Under the pieces are notes generated by a model that had not been told where the DNA came from, ran no database searches, and saw nothing but the letters and a program-made list of their open reading frames with translations. The position numbers were made by a program, and so were the translations under genes. 64,000 bases of DNA from Acanthaster planci (lineage: Eukaryota; Echinodermata; Asteroidea; Valvatida; Acanthasteridae). Below are positions 23,837 to 36,100 of this stretch, piece after piece (positions within the stretch are counted from its first letter, which is position 1; every line of letters begins with the position of its first letter). The stretch spans positions 675,740 to 739,739 of the forward strand of contig NW_019091488.1 of assembly GCF_001949145.1 (NCBI RefSeq), given 5' to 3'.

Positions 23837-26800
23837 TCAGAGGCTTGTTTCCATGAGGCTAGTATCTCCACCCTGAGTCCCTTCCCAGTGGTCATGAGGA
23901 TCTACGGTGGGAATGAGCTTGTGGTATATGTTGCCTGAGACCGGAAGAAGGGCCTGATGGGGAGGCCTGAACCTGTTCAGCTTGGAGTAGTAGGCTGCTA
24001 CATGCTGGTTACTGGCTTGTGGTGCTACGTTGTGCCTCTGGAGGGAGGAAAACTGGTGTGGGATTACAGAGGGAGCTCTCTCCAGTGCCCCATCAGACAG
24101 CCGGTGCTGGGCTGAGAGAGGGTGGGCCATGAGCCCCTTCTGTGTGCGAACTTTGATCACGCACTGGTCACTATCATTCCCTCTCCGGTTTATGTCCTCG
24201 TCTGATGACGCATCATCCTCTTGCGTGAGCAGTGTTATGGAGTGGGGAAGTGGGCTCTGTGGAGTGCTCTTGTCAGACTTGAGGGTCAAGGGATGGACTC
24301 CACCAGAATCTGTCCTGGTCACAGTGAAGTCGTCCACCTCAAAATACTGGGGGAAGGTTATCTTGCAACCGGACGAATGTACGAGGTCACTCTCCGAGAC
24401 TGAAGTGCGGACACCAGGGGGCCTCTCCTTACGTGTGACATCTCCCAGTTCCTCATAAATGTGGACATGGGAGAAATGTTTTTCGGAGGGGGTTTCGTGA
24501 ACTTGTTTAGTCGGAGGCTTCCATATGTGGATTGGTGCTTTGCTGGATGCAGATGGAGAGTGGAGGTAAGATTTGTTTCTCCACTCCTCAGGGCACAAGG
24601 AAGCCTCCTTAACTGCATCCTGATCATCACCCTCTGGGATCATAAAACGAACACTGCATGGATCTTTGCTGGGCTCCAAGCCATCACTAGCTGGAACGTC
24701 TGGCAGTTCGGGCTGACTTGCCAGGCCCCCATTTGATGGGGAGTCCACAAGACACTCTTCACCCCTCCATGGTTTGGCAACCTTGGCATACTGCTGATTG
24801 AGATTCGTTGGTATTTGTGTCGCGGGAGCAGCCCCGGCAGACAGGGATCTATCTCTCAGACTTGAAGGAGGTGGATCTTCATTCTGGTCAAGCCAAGCTA
24901 ACTCACCATCTGACATATTGGTCAGCTGGTGAATCACAGATTCCCCACTTTCAGCAGCGAGCTTTGTGAAAATTACAAAAAAAGGTAGCTTCCTTTACTC
25001 TGCCACTTTTTGTTTGTTGTTTGAGCATAATAAGAAAGTAAAATTGAATACCTAATTGAAAGAAGGTGCCAACTCCAAATAGACATTTTTGAGTTCAAAA
25101 GATAAAAAATGAACATTATTTGAAGGAGTTGCAAAGGAAATCAATTCACCCTCAAAGGCCAAAATGGTGAAGTTGGGCCTTTTGATGAGGTTTTAACTGC
25201 AGAATAATGCTGCCAGTGTGACACATAATTGTGAATATTTCCAAAGATATTGTCTCTGGCGGTGTTGCTAACTGACTGTTTTAGGGACCCCCAACATTGA
25301 GAAAGATTTTATCGCAACATGATGTAGTCATGGCTTTGAAATCCCATTTCGGACTAGGACTGATATCCGTGCACAAACTGTACATGTATATGATATCACT
25401 GCACTACAATTAAAACCAAATTCATTTTTTTTCTGAAAATGATCAAACCATGGAATGTCCTCATGGCAGTGGTCAGGACATATCGGTACTGTGGAAGGAT
25501 CGAGCCATTACTTGGTAACAGATTTAATTTTACATGCATGTACTTACATGTAGTTTTACACGTAGCAGACCGGTGCAAGCGAGGAGGAACTCACAGACAT
25601 AAACTGCACCAATTCCAATATGGAATCAGCACCACACCTTATGTTGGCTAATGTTGCTGTGCCCAGGGCACTTCAACAGCAATGAACTCAACAATGCATT
25701 TTTATTGGGAAAGCCCCCAGACATCTTCGTAATCCACCATGCAGATGAATGGTACAAACAAGGGGCACAAAACCAGTGCCTTAGCTACACCTAGAATCTC
25801 ATATAATCCTCCAAAACCTTCAGGAAGATTTCGAATGATCAGGGAGGTTTGATGTAATTTTTTTTTTTGGGGGGGGGGGAAGGGAGCAGCTATCATTAAA
25901 TCATGTTAAACACTAAGTATGAATGGTGTGCACTTGAAGGTGGCTGGTGGGTCACAGATTTTAAAACATGTCTTGTACAATTGTTCATTTGACAGGTTGA
26001 AAAACAAAGTATAGCCAACCTTGTTGGTTGTTTCATAGGAATTCTCCAAAGGCTTTGTGGCCTGGTGAGTGAACATGCTGTCATGCTGGTCTATTTCCAC
26101 AGGAGTGGTTGGAGATGGAGGGCTAGGATCTGGATTTGGGAACAACAAGAGCACACACTTGTTTAGTAACATCTCAAAATATGGAGGGCTTGACGTTTCG
26201 ATCCAAGCAGAATCTTTCTCAAGATTCTGTAACAGTTCTGAAACAGTGCAACTGTCTTCACTTAAGCAAAATGTCTTCAAAGCTATGCTGGGAACGCCCA
26301 GCATTCTCAGATGGTATACACTGCTCCCACAAAGGGGTCATTTTTGTTTTTTTGGTCATTTTCACAAACAGCACTTTTTTGGGGACACCCATCCCCATCT
26401 GGAGAGTACAAACTGACTAGAAAAAAATCATGATTTCCCTACAGTCAGGAAGAGCATTATCAATATTTCTAATTATTGTTGATGAGCATACACACCCTCC
26501 AACCCTTTTCCCCTTCATGTAAACTTTTGTATGCTCATGAAAATGATTTCGCATATCACACGTTGAAGGCATACTTATTTGGTGAGGCCTTTTTTAGCCA
26601 AATGGCAATGAGTTGTTCTTAACGTCCATTAAAAAATGGTAAACTAGTTTCATTGTGCTTACTACACACTGATGCTGTACTCTCAGGTAGCATGAGATGT
26701 GTGGCCTCCCTCTCAGGTTCATCCAGCATCACTTCTCTGTAAATACATAAGAAAAAAAAAGCTCTTGCTGTGGAGGGAAAGAGGTGGAACTGTGGGAAGA

Positions 26801-29800
26801 TCCTATTGGAAGCTCATTGATAAGAGGCTCCACATCCTAAGCAAAGACACCAATTTAATATTTATCACTCCTGTGTTATGGATTATGACCTGGATGCTAA
26901 AAAATACAAGAGTAAAATATTCTCCGTTTTGTGGAGTTCGTAAGGGGACAGGTGGAGAAAACGTAGGCAGGAGGATATTTTGGAAAATTTTGTTTCCCCA
27001 AGATATTCGTTCCCTCAAAATCATTTCAGTCCCTCAATATAATTATTTCCAGAGAACTGATCTCAAGGTTAAAGCAATCAAATCATAAAACTGCAATTCA
27101 AAAACTCTTATATAAAACAAAAATTACATTTAACTTTAACAGAGAAATTTTTTTCGGAATTGACTTAATTAAAATTAATTCTATCACCAAGTTGTTCTTA
27201 GTATTATTGTGTAACAGCTTCAGTTTTAGGGATCCAACTAGTCTCACTTGGTTCAAGTTCATAATAGCTGCCCGTCATTCCTCAAATGGACCACCCAGCA
27301 TCAACACCTATTACGTGTTACAATTGTATTATTTTTATTGGGGTTTTAAACACCTCATCATGTTGTTAACTACATATATAGTAAAAGTTAACTAATGAGT
27401 TTCACCAAGTGATCTTGAAATGAACAAATGGTCAATAGTGAGTTCGACTCTGTGTTTGAGCATAAACAGGTTGAAAACCATTTTGACACGGACCAACTAG
27501 CCCCAGACTTATAGGGCCATTGTTCTAAGGCTGTAGACCAACAAGCCGCCTAAAGTGTAGGTGGTCACCTTGAACTTCCATATAATTATTTTTGGGGAAC
27601 AACAAATTTTCCAGGGAACGAATAATGTATAATCCAGTAGGTTGGAAACGAGGCTGAAAGACAAAGCGATGGATTAATTACGGCCATTCAGTGGACGTTG
27701 TCATCCTTCGTGTTGCGCCATCAGTCGACAGTAATTATATCTATATCTTGTTGATCAGGGTGCAGTCACCAAACCACCCTTTCTTTCTAAATCATTCCCA
27801 TGGAAAAAAACGGTTTTGACAAGAAGATGTAAGCTCAGAGAGTTCCATGAAGCAAAACGTGCTGTGCCGGTCAAAAATAACAAAGAGTGGGTGACAATTG
27901 ACAGGTGCGTAAGAGACACGTTTTTTCCCAGCAGGAATGATGCCACTGCGCAATTGAGGGAAGTAATATGGCACTTACGATGCTTCTTGCAACTCCACCC
28001 CAATACGATCCATTCGGTTAACGGTGTAGGTATTCACGTTGCGTCTGCAGTACAGCCGGTCCAAACCGATAGATATCCCGGGGATGAGGACGAAGATCAC
28101 CAGGGCAACTACGACCCAAAACCCGGCGAAAACCGCAGTTCTCATTATTCGGTCCCAGTCGTCGTGAGGAATCGGATCCATCACGAATGCTACAATATGC
28201 AAGGAAAGGAGTCACTTACAAGATCAGCATCATGACGTCTTTCAGCTTCCAAAAGTTATTAGATACATGCTTTCACATAAAATGAAAGAACACCAATGCA
28301 CTGAGCGAGGACTATGCAAAGGTATATGTCCGGGTTTTAATTTTAAAGAGGAAATACCCTCTGTAGGCCTCTCTCTCTATCTATACATAAATATATGCTC
28401 TATTTTTTTTAGCGTTTAAAAAGGCCTATAATTAGCCTCTCCCTTTGGAAGGGCCGTAAAAGGAGATATAATTTCCAAATTGTTTGGGGCCCTGAAAAAA
28501 TGGCCCCTCCGAAAAAACAAACAAACAAACAAACAAACACCCCAACAAACCAACAAACAAATAAAAATGGTTCTGGACCCATGTTCGTGGTTAGATGAGA
28601 AATACCTGATTCGGATGTCCCAGTGACCTCCTCCTTTGTGGAGTTTTCGGTGGTTGAGGTCTCAGTTGTGGTGGAATTAGTTGGATCCCTGAAGAAATAT
28701 AAAACATGCCCAAAGGAGGAAAAATAATAACTGCCCAAGACCTTTGCAACTTATCCAGACTTGTCAATTTTGCTAACTGTCGATACCACTTTTTGCCCTT
28801 AACCACTTCCACAATTTTCAAGTGAAAAATAGTAACCCCCACATTTTGTTTCGACACGGAATTGTTATTAAGATGAATGAACATCATTAGTTTGCCTCTT
28901 TAAACAGTGTGTTAAAAACTTAAAAAATTGCGAATTATTTATGTGTCTTATAATGAACCAGTTCAGCATTAAAGTGTACTCGATACTCGTGCCTATTTAA
29001 ATTTGCGTATGGCCGTGATGAAAACTACATGAAGTGTGCACGTGTTGGTGTGCCCGAACTGCTGATTCATGCAAATGCTTCTGTTACCAGACTAAGTGCT
29101 CCTGCCACTTCTTTTACCACTGTTGTGACATCATCCTCGTCCAAAAGCATTGGCTGTTCTTCCTTGAAATCTGATAGATCAAAATTGACTAAAGAGGCAC
29201 AGAACTCATGCATATTTGTTACACTGAATTATTACGTCGAACACCATGAGAAACGTTTTTAACGAGTACACCATTCTTGGCGTTCTCTACGAGATGACGT
29301 TCTCAATAAACTTTTCGATTTTCTGCAAAAACATTTTTCAGACCTACATTTAAAGTGAAATACATTCCTTTCATTTCACTTAGATTTACGCTTGTAATGT
29401 CTTGTTCATTTTGATAGATATTCCTTCCTTTATCCTGCTTCCTTTATCTTTATTTCATGATTTTTCGTCATTTTTACTTAATCTTTAGATATTGTCTGTG
29501 ACATATATTTTTTCATTTGTCTGCAGTTCGTGTTATCTGTTTAAAAATTGCACTAAGCCGATTTATTTTCAGTTTAACCTGAATTTAACTCCTTTCTTAA
29601 AATTAACATTTTTAATTTAACTATAACGATGACAATTCGCGCACAGCGTATAACTCTGCACCAAAGATTAATCGTTTGGAAACTTACCTTTATCAATGCT
29701 TCCCAAATGACATTCAAAATACACGTATTTTCAATCGATTCCTTGTTCAGAGAAGAGAGTGAACTGTGGTTCCAAATTAGCTGTTTACCAAACTTGCAAG

Positions 29801-32800
29801 TTTGTCGTGTAAGAGGCCTTCGTATGACTCTGTGCGAGTCATATCGATTCACAACTCGCATCCAGCATATTTCCACAGCATAAAACAGACATATAAATCC
29901 ATTTGGACTCACAAGGTAAGGAAGACAAGTGTGTGCGCCCTTCGATCCACATGGGGACGACTGCATGTCACTGTGACTTGATATGCGTGCACCATGCAGT
30001 TGAACAAACAAAAAAGACAGTTGTGCGCCACATTGAAGGAGTAAACCTTTTGTTGTCACAATTGCTAGGCAAAGCTGGACAATGGACAAATTGGTACACA
30101 CATTTTTGTTCTGTAGGCCACACATTGGAGAATAGTGGTGTGCAGCGGCGCATCCAGGGTTTGGTGTGGGGGGGGGCAAATTCAAAAGCTCTATACTCAA
30201 AAAGCCGGGGGGGGGGGAATACGCCACTGGTGGTGTAAGATATTGTGTGTTGGTCATCGTTTGATCGGAATCTCAGGAATTCTTTACAGACCTCTAGGGA
30301 GGATGTGTTAGGTAACAAGAGTCTACAATGCGTATTGGGATTGAATAGTTATGGGGGGTACCCCTTCGTCCCATATCTTGCCTGGTAAAGAGGCATATGA
30401 AGCAAGACAGGAGACGGGGGGGGGGAGTGCCATCGGTCTCATTCCTTGCTGGATATAGTGTGAGGGACGTGGTTTAAGGCTAACTGGGACAACGATGAAA
30501 AAATGGAGATTCTTTGATTCGAATGAGTTCGGACGCGAACTTAATACTTCGACAGATCTGAGGAATTTACTCTGGCTCTGACACCGAGTTTTTTATGGTG
30601 TTCCATATGTGCCATCCGGCGTCGCATTGTTCAGCCGGCGTCGCATTTTTACATAACACACCGAGGATCCCGACTTGAATAAAGACTATAATCGTCACTG
30701 TGGAGGATTAAGGTGGTAAAGTTCCCACATTTAAGTTGGTTGGGAAGACTGGTCTCCCTCAAGACTAACAATAAACCATTTTCTGCAAGGAAACTGTATC
30801 TTGTATTTCCAGTTCAATGAGTTCAACGATTTACTACAGTGACTTGACAGCAGAACGATTAGTTGAAAACTCACTGATTGGCCATCGCAGAGGTCGCAAT
30901 GGGCGTATTCGTGTTTACTGCCATTACAACGTTGTAAAGATTCCACGTCAGGCTGAGTAGCAGAAAACGCGTCATCTCGGACTTGTCAAATCAATACCTG
31001 TAGAGTCTGAAAAATAATTCGTTGATACATTGTTTCAAAATCTACTGGAATAACTTGCTACTAATCAGATGCATTTTCTGTTTAATGACCCGTCATACAT
31101 GAGACCTCTATGCGGTGTACTTTTCGTACAATTTTTCTAAATTTAAAGACCAAAACTCTGAAACAAAACTGCAATGTTAAGTGAAAAAATTGGTAGAGGT
31201 GCACTGGTATACGTTTAGTGGTTTAAAGTGGCTCATTCCCACACGCAAGGAGTTCGGTTTAAAAAGTTTTCTCTACCATTCTGAAACAATAGTGTGATGG
31301 ACAAATTTCCCACAGTCGGCATCATATGATGGCCTCTACCTTTCCAACAGGACATCGACATGGTGGTTTATTGCTTTCATCTTTGTCGGGTAACTCAGGC
31401 AATTTTCTCTAAGTATGGTTGCATCTTTCAATAATTAAGGGTTTTGCCCTTACTCCACGTATATTTTTTATAAACACTGTATACTCAGTGCTTGTCCGAG
31501 AAAAAAAATCTCAAGCTCATTTGGGTGGGACTCGAACCCACGACCGCCTGCTCATTAGTGCAGACGTCTTAACCACTCGACCACCGAGCTTGCTAGAGTT
31601 GGTTGTTCGGTCCGAGCATGGAGCTATCAATCACAAGGAGTTAGAACGAAGTCCCTACAGACCGTACTCCGATTAACTGCTCCTGTCGGCTCCGTAGACA
31701 AAGCGCGGTTACCAGCTCCATTGTTGAAGTCCCTAGACATTCTTTGTACACAGGGATCGCCACCGCCAAGTAGCTGGTAACCCACAGACTCGCCATGTTT
31801 CGCTGCGGCATACTGGAGTAAATAAATGATGGAAAAGATGCACGAAGAAGAAATGCGCAGTTCTCCTCAGTAGTCCTCCGGAGTCAGCGAGTGCATGATC
31901 TTTGCAGATGCGCTCGAAAATTACAAATCAACGGTGGTTATTTGGCAAAAGTCAGACGTTTCTAAAGTCAGCCTATGACATTTTGCGTTTCTGGCGGTAG
32001 AGAACAAATACCCAAAATATGAACTGCGATATTTATATCATAAGTCGCAACCCTAGTGGTTCCTACGGTTAAAAGAAGGTGGAAACATGCCGCAGGGATG
32101 CATTTGACAACATGGTGAGCTTTCATGCCGAGACAGTTGTGGACAATGACAGAAAGGACAACGAATCCTCCCATGTTTTTGTGTGTTTTTTATTTTCCTC
32201 TGGACCAACTACATTCTCTCACTTTTCTTGTGCCTATTTTTTTGGAGAATTTGTATTAGTTAGTAATTCTGTTTATTGTTAAGAGGGACGTTTTGGGCAT
32301 GTAAAGACGTAACCAGACTTTCATTGTCATTGGAATATCAGAACAATCACTAAAATTGTCGAAATTTAAGTCTCAGATGACCATGGTTTCCGTCTCGAGG
32401 CGGTCATGTTGAACATGCAGAAGTGTTACGGACATGCATGCGCGGTACCCACGATCCTTTGCAAATGTAACTCCGAGGATTTCTTGTAGCCTATAAGCGG
32501 CGCGGAATTTGTTTTGTCCTTGCAGCACGTGCTGTACTGACGGTGGCCATCACTGACCCTTTTGATCACTGTTATGTGCTGACTCCTTGTGTTTAATAGC
32601 TCCATTGTCTGAGTCAGGTGTAGCCGCGGGTACTGCGTAACTATTGTTAAGATGTACTTTGCGTCGCGGAGATGTTAATTTTAATAAAGGGTTTTGGCCT
32701 TGTGGGTGTATCACTGATAGGGAAAAAATGCCCCCTGTCCGGTCACAGCTTAAGCATAGGTCGCGCAAACCCTGACGGTTTTATGCTGACAGCAGTCCTG

Positions 32801-33175
32801 TACCGGTAAAAACAAGAAACAAACGTACTTCGATATTCCTACGTTTTTACATGTACAACTATTTTCTTTTAAATGTCTGAAAACAGCCTCCTTCAAATCG
32901 ACGTTTAGTGCCATCATTATCTATTGATACTGACAGTAATGGTTCGAACAGAATGAATTATCACACGAAATACGTAATGCCGCAAAACTTGAGTTTTCCT
33001 TGATGCTTTCCTTACATTTTTCTAGGCAAGCTTGGGATTACAGAGTCGACATTGTATCCCCATTGCTTGTAAATAAAATATTCCAAGATTGAATCTTACC
33101 TTGCTGACAGATCCGTGCCCTTCCAGTTGTTATTGCAGTGACAGAGCAACAGGACTACGAAGCTCACAAACACAA
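23837..33175 (-). CDS. Unrecognised single-pass membrane protein (6 exons)
   Basis: Exons: 33175-33100, 28688-28606, 28189-27979, 26736-26663, 26129-26020, 24961-23837. All have GT/AG borders and the phases fit end to end, at least 559 residues. The first exon encodes a hydrophobic run (VVFVSFVVLLLCHC) that looks like a signal peptide. It is followed by a short Thr/Ser-rich extracellular stretch (STTTETSTTENSTKEE). One transmembrane helix (AVFAGFWVVVALVIFVLIPG) follows and is closed by basic residues (DRLYCRRN). The long cytoplasmic tail of about 450 residues is Ser/Pro-rich and mostly in the last exon. It has acidic Ser clusters (DDASSDED) and possible tyrosine sites (HIYEEL, GNIYHKL). I do not recognise the family. 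The start codon is missing: the first listed exon is preceded by an acceptor-like AG and needs an upstream exon. The donor after TTNK (AAG/GTTGGC) is the weakest junction. Tail confidence is high, 5' end low. Confidence 0.62.
28511..28560 (+). repeat. (CAAA)n microsatellite
   Basis: A run of ACAAACAAACAAAC repeats, slightly interrupted (ccccaacaaaccaac), in the intron just downstream of the Thr-rich exon of the membrane protein gene. Simple sequence, no coding meaning. Confidence 0.9.
29067..29213 (-). CDS. Possible 48-residue open frame, coding-like
   Basis: A minus-strand ATG-to-TGA frame inside the membrane protein intron between 28688 and 33100. The product, beginning MHEFCASLVNFDLSDFKEEQ and including LLDEDDVTTVVKEVAG, has a balanced, amphipathic, acidic composition unlike a random AT-rich translation. 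No splice link to the surrounding gene was found, and it matches nothing I know. It could be a fragment of a retrocopied or transposon gene, or chance. Confidence 0.2.
   Translation of the reverse strand: MHEFCASLVNFDLSDFKEEQPMLLDEDDVTTVVKEVAGALSLVTEAFA
30143..30229. mobile_element. 87-bp hAT-type miniature element with 8-bp TSD
   Basis: The ends CAGCGGCGCATCC and (reverse complement of the right end) CAGTGGCGTATTC form short inverted repeats. The flanks gtggtgtg (30135-30142) and gtggtgta (30230-30237) match at seven of eight positions, the 8-bp duplication of hAT insertions. The interior is two G-runs around a short unique piece. It lies in the first intron of the membrane protein gene. 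Confidence 0.7.
30253..30388 (+). repeat. Short interspersed repeat, copy C
   Basis: Begins gtcatcgtttgatcgg, continues ctcaggaattctttacagac and ctctagggaggatgtgttagg, and ends ggggggtaccccttcgtccc with cttgcctggta. It is closest to copy B at 15283 and also related to copy A at 10879. It lies 16 bases after the small hAT element and about 210 bases before the solo transposon end at 30596. Confidence 0.65.
30596..30650 (+). mobile_element. Solo end fragment of the integrase-core element family
   Basis: Contains the same 22-base terminus as the 11206-15857 element (TGGTGTTCCATATGTGCC and onward), followed by two 19-bp units, the first with one core change (gcattgttc). The similarity then stops at acataacac. 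No partner end was seen within the window, so it is a truncated copy or the remnant of a small deletion derivative. Confidence 0.8.
31513..31592 (-). repeat. tRNA-like SINE head (Ser/Leu type)
   Basis: On the minus strand it reads as a class II-like tRNA. It has a D arm GTCGAGTGGTTAAGAC, an anticodon stem CTGC/GCAG around CTAATGA, and a perfect T arm GTGGGTTCGAGTCCCAC with consensus box B (GGTTCGAGTCC). The seven-base acceptor stem pairs poorly, so a functional tRNA is unlikely. Downstream (lower coordinates) follow a T-run and an element-like tail ending in agggcaaaacccttaa, as expected of a SINE. It lies in the first intron of the membrane protein gene. Confidence 0.6.
32572..32715 (+). repeat. 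Diverged relative of the SINE-associated segment
   Basis: The segment gactccttgtgtttaatagc (32581 on) resembles, in inverse orientation, the sequence beside the tRNA-like SINE near 31617-31645 (gagctatcaatcacaaggag). The later aataaagggttttggcctt resembles the plus-strand aattaagggttttgccctt at 31433. These shared pieces suggest a second, heavily decayed copy or two nested copies. Confidence 0.35.
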
Positions 33176-36100
33176 CTCATGGAAAAATCAATCAAGCCAC
33201 TTTTATCGGGAAGTGAAACAAACTTTACTCCTGCCAGTTGAGACGTGTGACCTTTAGTGCCATAAAAACGAAAAGGGAAAGCACGCGTATATATTTAACT
33301 TTAAAAGGAAATTTAATTATAGAAATAACAACACAAGAAGGAAGTGGACGCATGAATAAATCAGGCAACTGGGCTATTCGAGAAAAAAAAAAACAAAAAA
33401 TTCTGCCCTTGTAGCAAGACAATCTATCTTAGCTTTTTTGAGGAAACGTAAAGTTAAAATAGCGCTAGTATACAAAAAGAACAGTTTTAGATCTAAATCT
33501 TCTCTCTATTGAACCATGGAGGGACCCAATGAACCGACCTGGAAGTTGAGGCTGTCTCTGTTCTCTCTGCTGGATCTAGCTCCCGTATTCTACGATTCTT
33601 CTTATCCCCTCACACTACAAAACCCGTGATGTTAAGTTAGTGTCAAATTGGCACAATCGGCATCCACACAAGTTTTCACCACAGTCTAGGCTGCGCAACA
33701 GCTACTTTGCTTGATGGCTTGCTAATTTGCGCATGTAATGAAAACATGTACATGTATAGGCAAGATTTTTAACACACCGTCCTTCAAACCGATTGAAATG
33801 AAACTCAAAACGTTGTGGTCTTAATCAGCGTACATTGGAATGGTAAAAGAAAGCGAATCGATTACATTTCTTCAAACACTCAGATGATATAATATACAGA
33901 CGATTTCCAATACACATAATATCGCTTCCCGTTCAAACCTCACAACTTAAAACAATCACGCCCTATCAATGAGTCAAAGAGAAAGAGAAAGTTCATATAA
34001 TCTTTTGATGTCGTGAGTTTCGTATGTTCAGGAAGTAAGGGGGAATGCTAGGCAAATAAACGATACTTATTGTTTTCTCGCTTACTTTTTACACTACTTG
34101 TGTGTATGTGTAATGGCTACGTATTCCATTATTGATTTAGTTACTACGGATTTGTTCCACGTGAATCACTCTTTTAGGGGGGGGGAATTAAAACACTCAT
34201 TAACAAATAACTGTTCAACCATTAACAGTTGAAGAGGGTTTTTGAGTTATTTTTAAACATGGCGTCTTTCACCCCCTTTCATCTCTTTCTGGATTTCTTT
34301 CGCTCTATCTGAATTAGGTTTTCTTTTTTTTTTCTTTCAGAGGGGCAAATGTCCCCCTTACCACGCCCACATACACTTGCAAAAAAAAAAAAAACAACAA
34401 AACAACAACAAAGGATATCACAGAAATAGAAAGCAAAAACAAATGAAAAGAAAGTAAACATGCAAAGACATGTTCAGCAAAACTCACAAAACATAACAGA
34501 TTTATTATTTCATTCGGAATGACCGCAATGTCAAGTATAACGAGTACATGTATATGGAGAAAAGACAGCAAGCAGACCGGTGATGCTCTTCAGAATGAAA
34601 TTACACGTATGGTCTTGAAAAGGAAACGTACGAATGGTGACTCCACAATAAGCTCAGAAAAGGATCTGTGAAGTTCAGAGGAAACTACCCGCAACATAAG
34701 CTAACCTACATTGCTGAACTCTGAGAGACGGATACTTAGAAAAAGCTATCACTTTAAAAGAGACTTTAACCTAGGATATAGAATAAAAAGTACATAATGT
34801 ACATCGTGTATGCTACATCTTTGGCTAAGAAGATACATTTTACATGTACATAGAATTATCTCAAATAAATTACTGTGTCTATGTATATTACTAGGTGCAT
34901 TTAAAACAATGGCACCTGTAATAATAACAACTGAGAATGCTCACGTACATACACACGAGCGCAAAAGGATTCCACAAATAGGACGCATACTAGCCCCACC
35001 GAACTGCAGTGATATAAACAGTTTCTGTTGTGACATCTCATGAGGTCTAAAACGAAACCCTTTTCTTTAACTTCCTGGATATTCGCATGAACTTTTGAAT
35101 GGTCAAATTTGCTTCCATCTGAAAGGGAGCAGACCGTTTTGGAATAAAATCTGGCTATAAAAAGTAAATATAACATCACTTAATGGCAAGCACTGCTGGA
35201 ATTAAGATTTAAAAGGGTAGGGGGGAGAGCGTGGCTTAAAGGGAAAATGGGGGAGGGCAGGCTTAAACTGCTGTATTAATCAAACGACTGGGTTATATAC
35301 ATCATGCAGGAAGGACACAAACTATACAGTAACCAGCCAACCTATACACAATCTGTGTTGCGGCCCAGGCTAGTTCTGTGCAGACACGGATCCCAAGACT
35401 GACTCCCGCTACATGTAGGAAGCATCAAGGTTATAACACCCCAAATAAATAAATCAATACTGAATAAGGTTTGAATTCCTCCAATCAACGGTAGCAAGGT
35501 TCTGGGTCCAAGACTCAGGATAAGGCCGAGGGAGAACACGTGACTGTCAAAATTGGTGTTAAATTATACAATAACAGGGTTAGATCGCGCAAGGCATGGT
35601 GGGAACCAACATGGTGCGGCAAGATCGCACCCATGGGAATGAGGGTGGTGATAAAAGATACTGTAATCTAGTACTTTAGTGCTCAGCTTTAATCTGAGTA
35701 TGACCTCATTTACATACAAAGGGTAATGAAATTGGTCCCCTTTTGCCTTAACATTTAGATTTGTCTGAATTATTACAAAGTACCATTTCTAAATTCAGGA
35801 CATTCTGCCACAAATTTATGCTGATATAACACAGTGAGCAATGAAGCAGCCTTGTTTAGTGAATAATTATTCTACTTCTGACATAAACTTTCATTACATG
35901 CATTACAGGAACCTGTAAATAGAATGATTTCATTTCTGACTCTAATAGGTGACAGTACACGAAAAGGTTCCCCTGCCAATCCTTTTCACTTCCAGCCTGC
36001 TGAAATTTATTAAAAATTATATTTCATTAAGTAGTGTACATTAAGAAGTCTATTTACAGAAAAAAATATCTTTTTTTCTATCAAGGCTGAGTAAATTTTT

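Noticed and set aside
24030-24458. 142-codon plus-strand open frame
   Set aside because: Antisense shadow of the last exon of the membrane protein gene.
28511-28560. CAAA repeat considered as a CRISPR-like array
   Set aside because: Plain microsatellite with no spacers, in a eukaryotic intron.
29574-30257. 227-codon minus-strand open frame
   Set aside because: It crosses the small hAT element and its G-runs, shows no domain, and has no splice link; likely chance.
33511-33630. 37-codon plus-strand frame starting MEGPNEPTWK
   Set aside because: Short, no homology recognised and no splice signals that link it to a neighbour.
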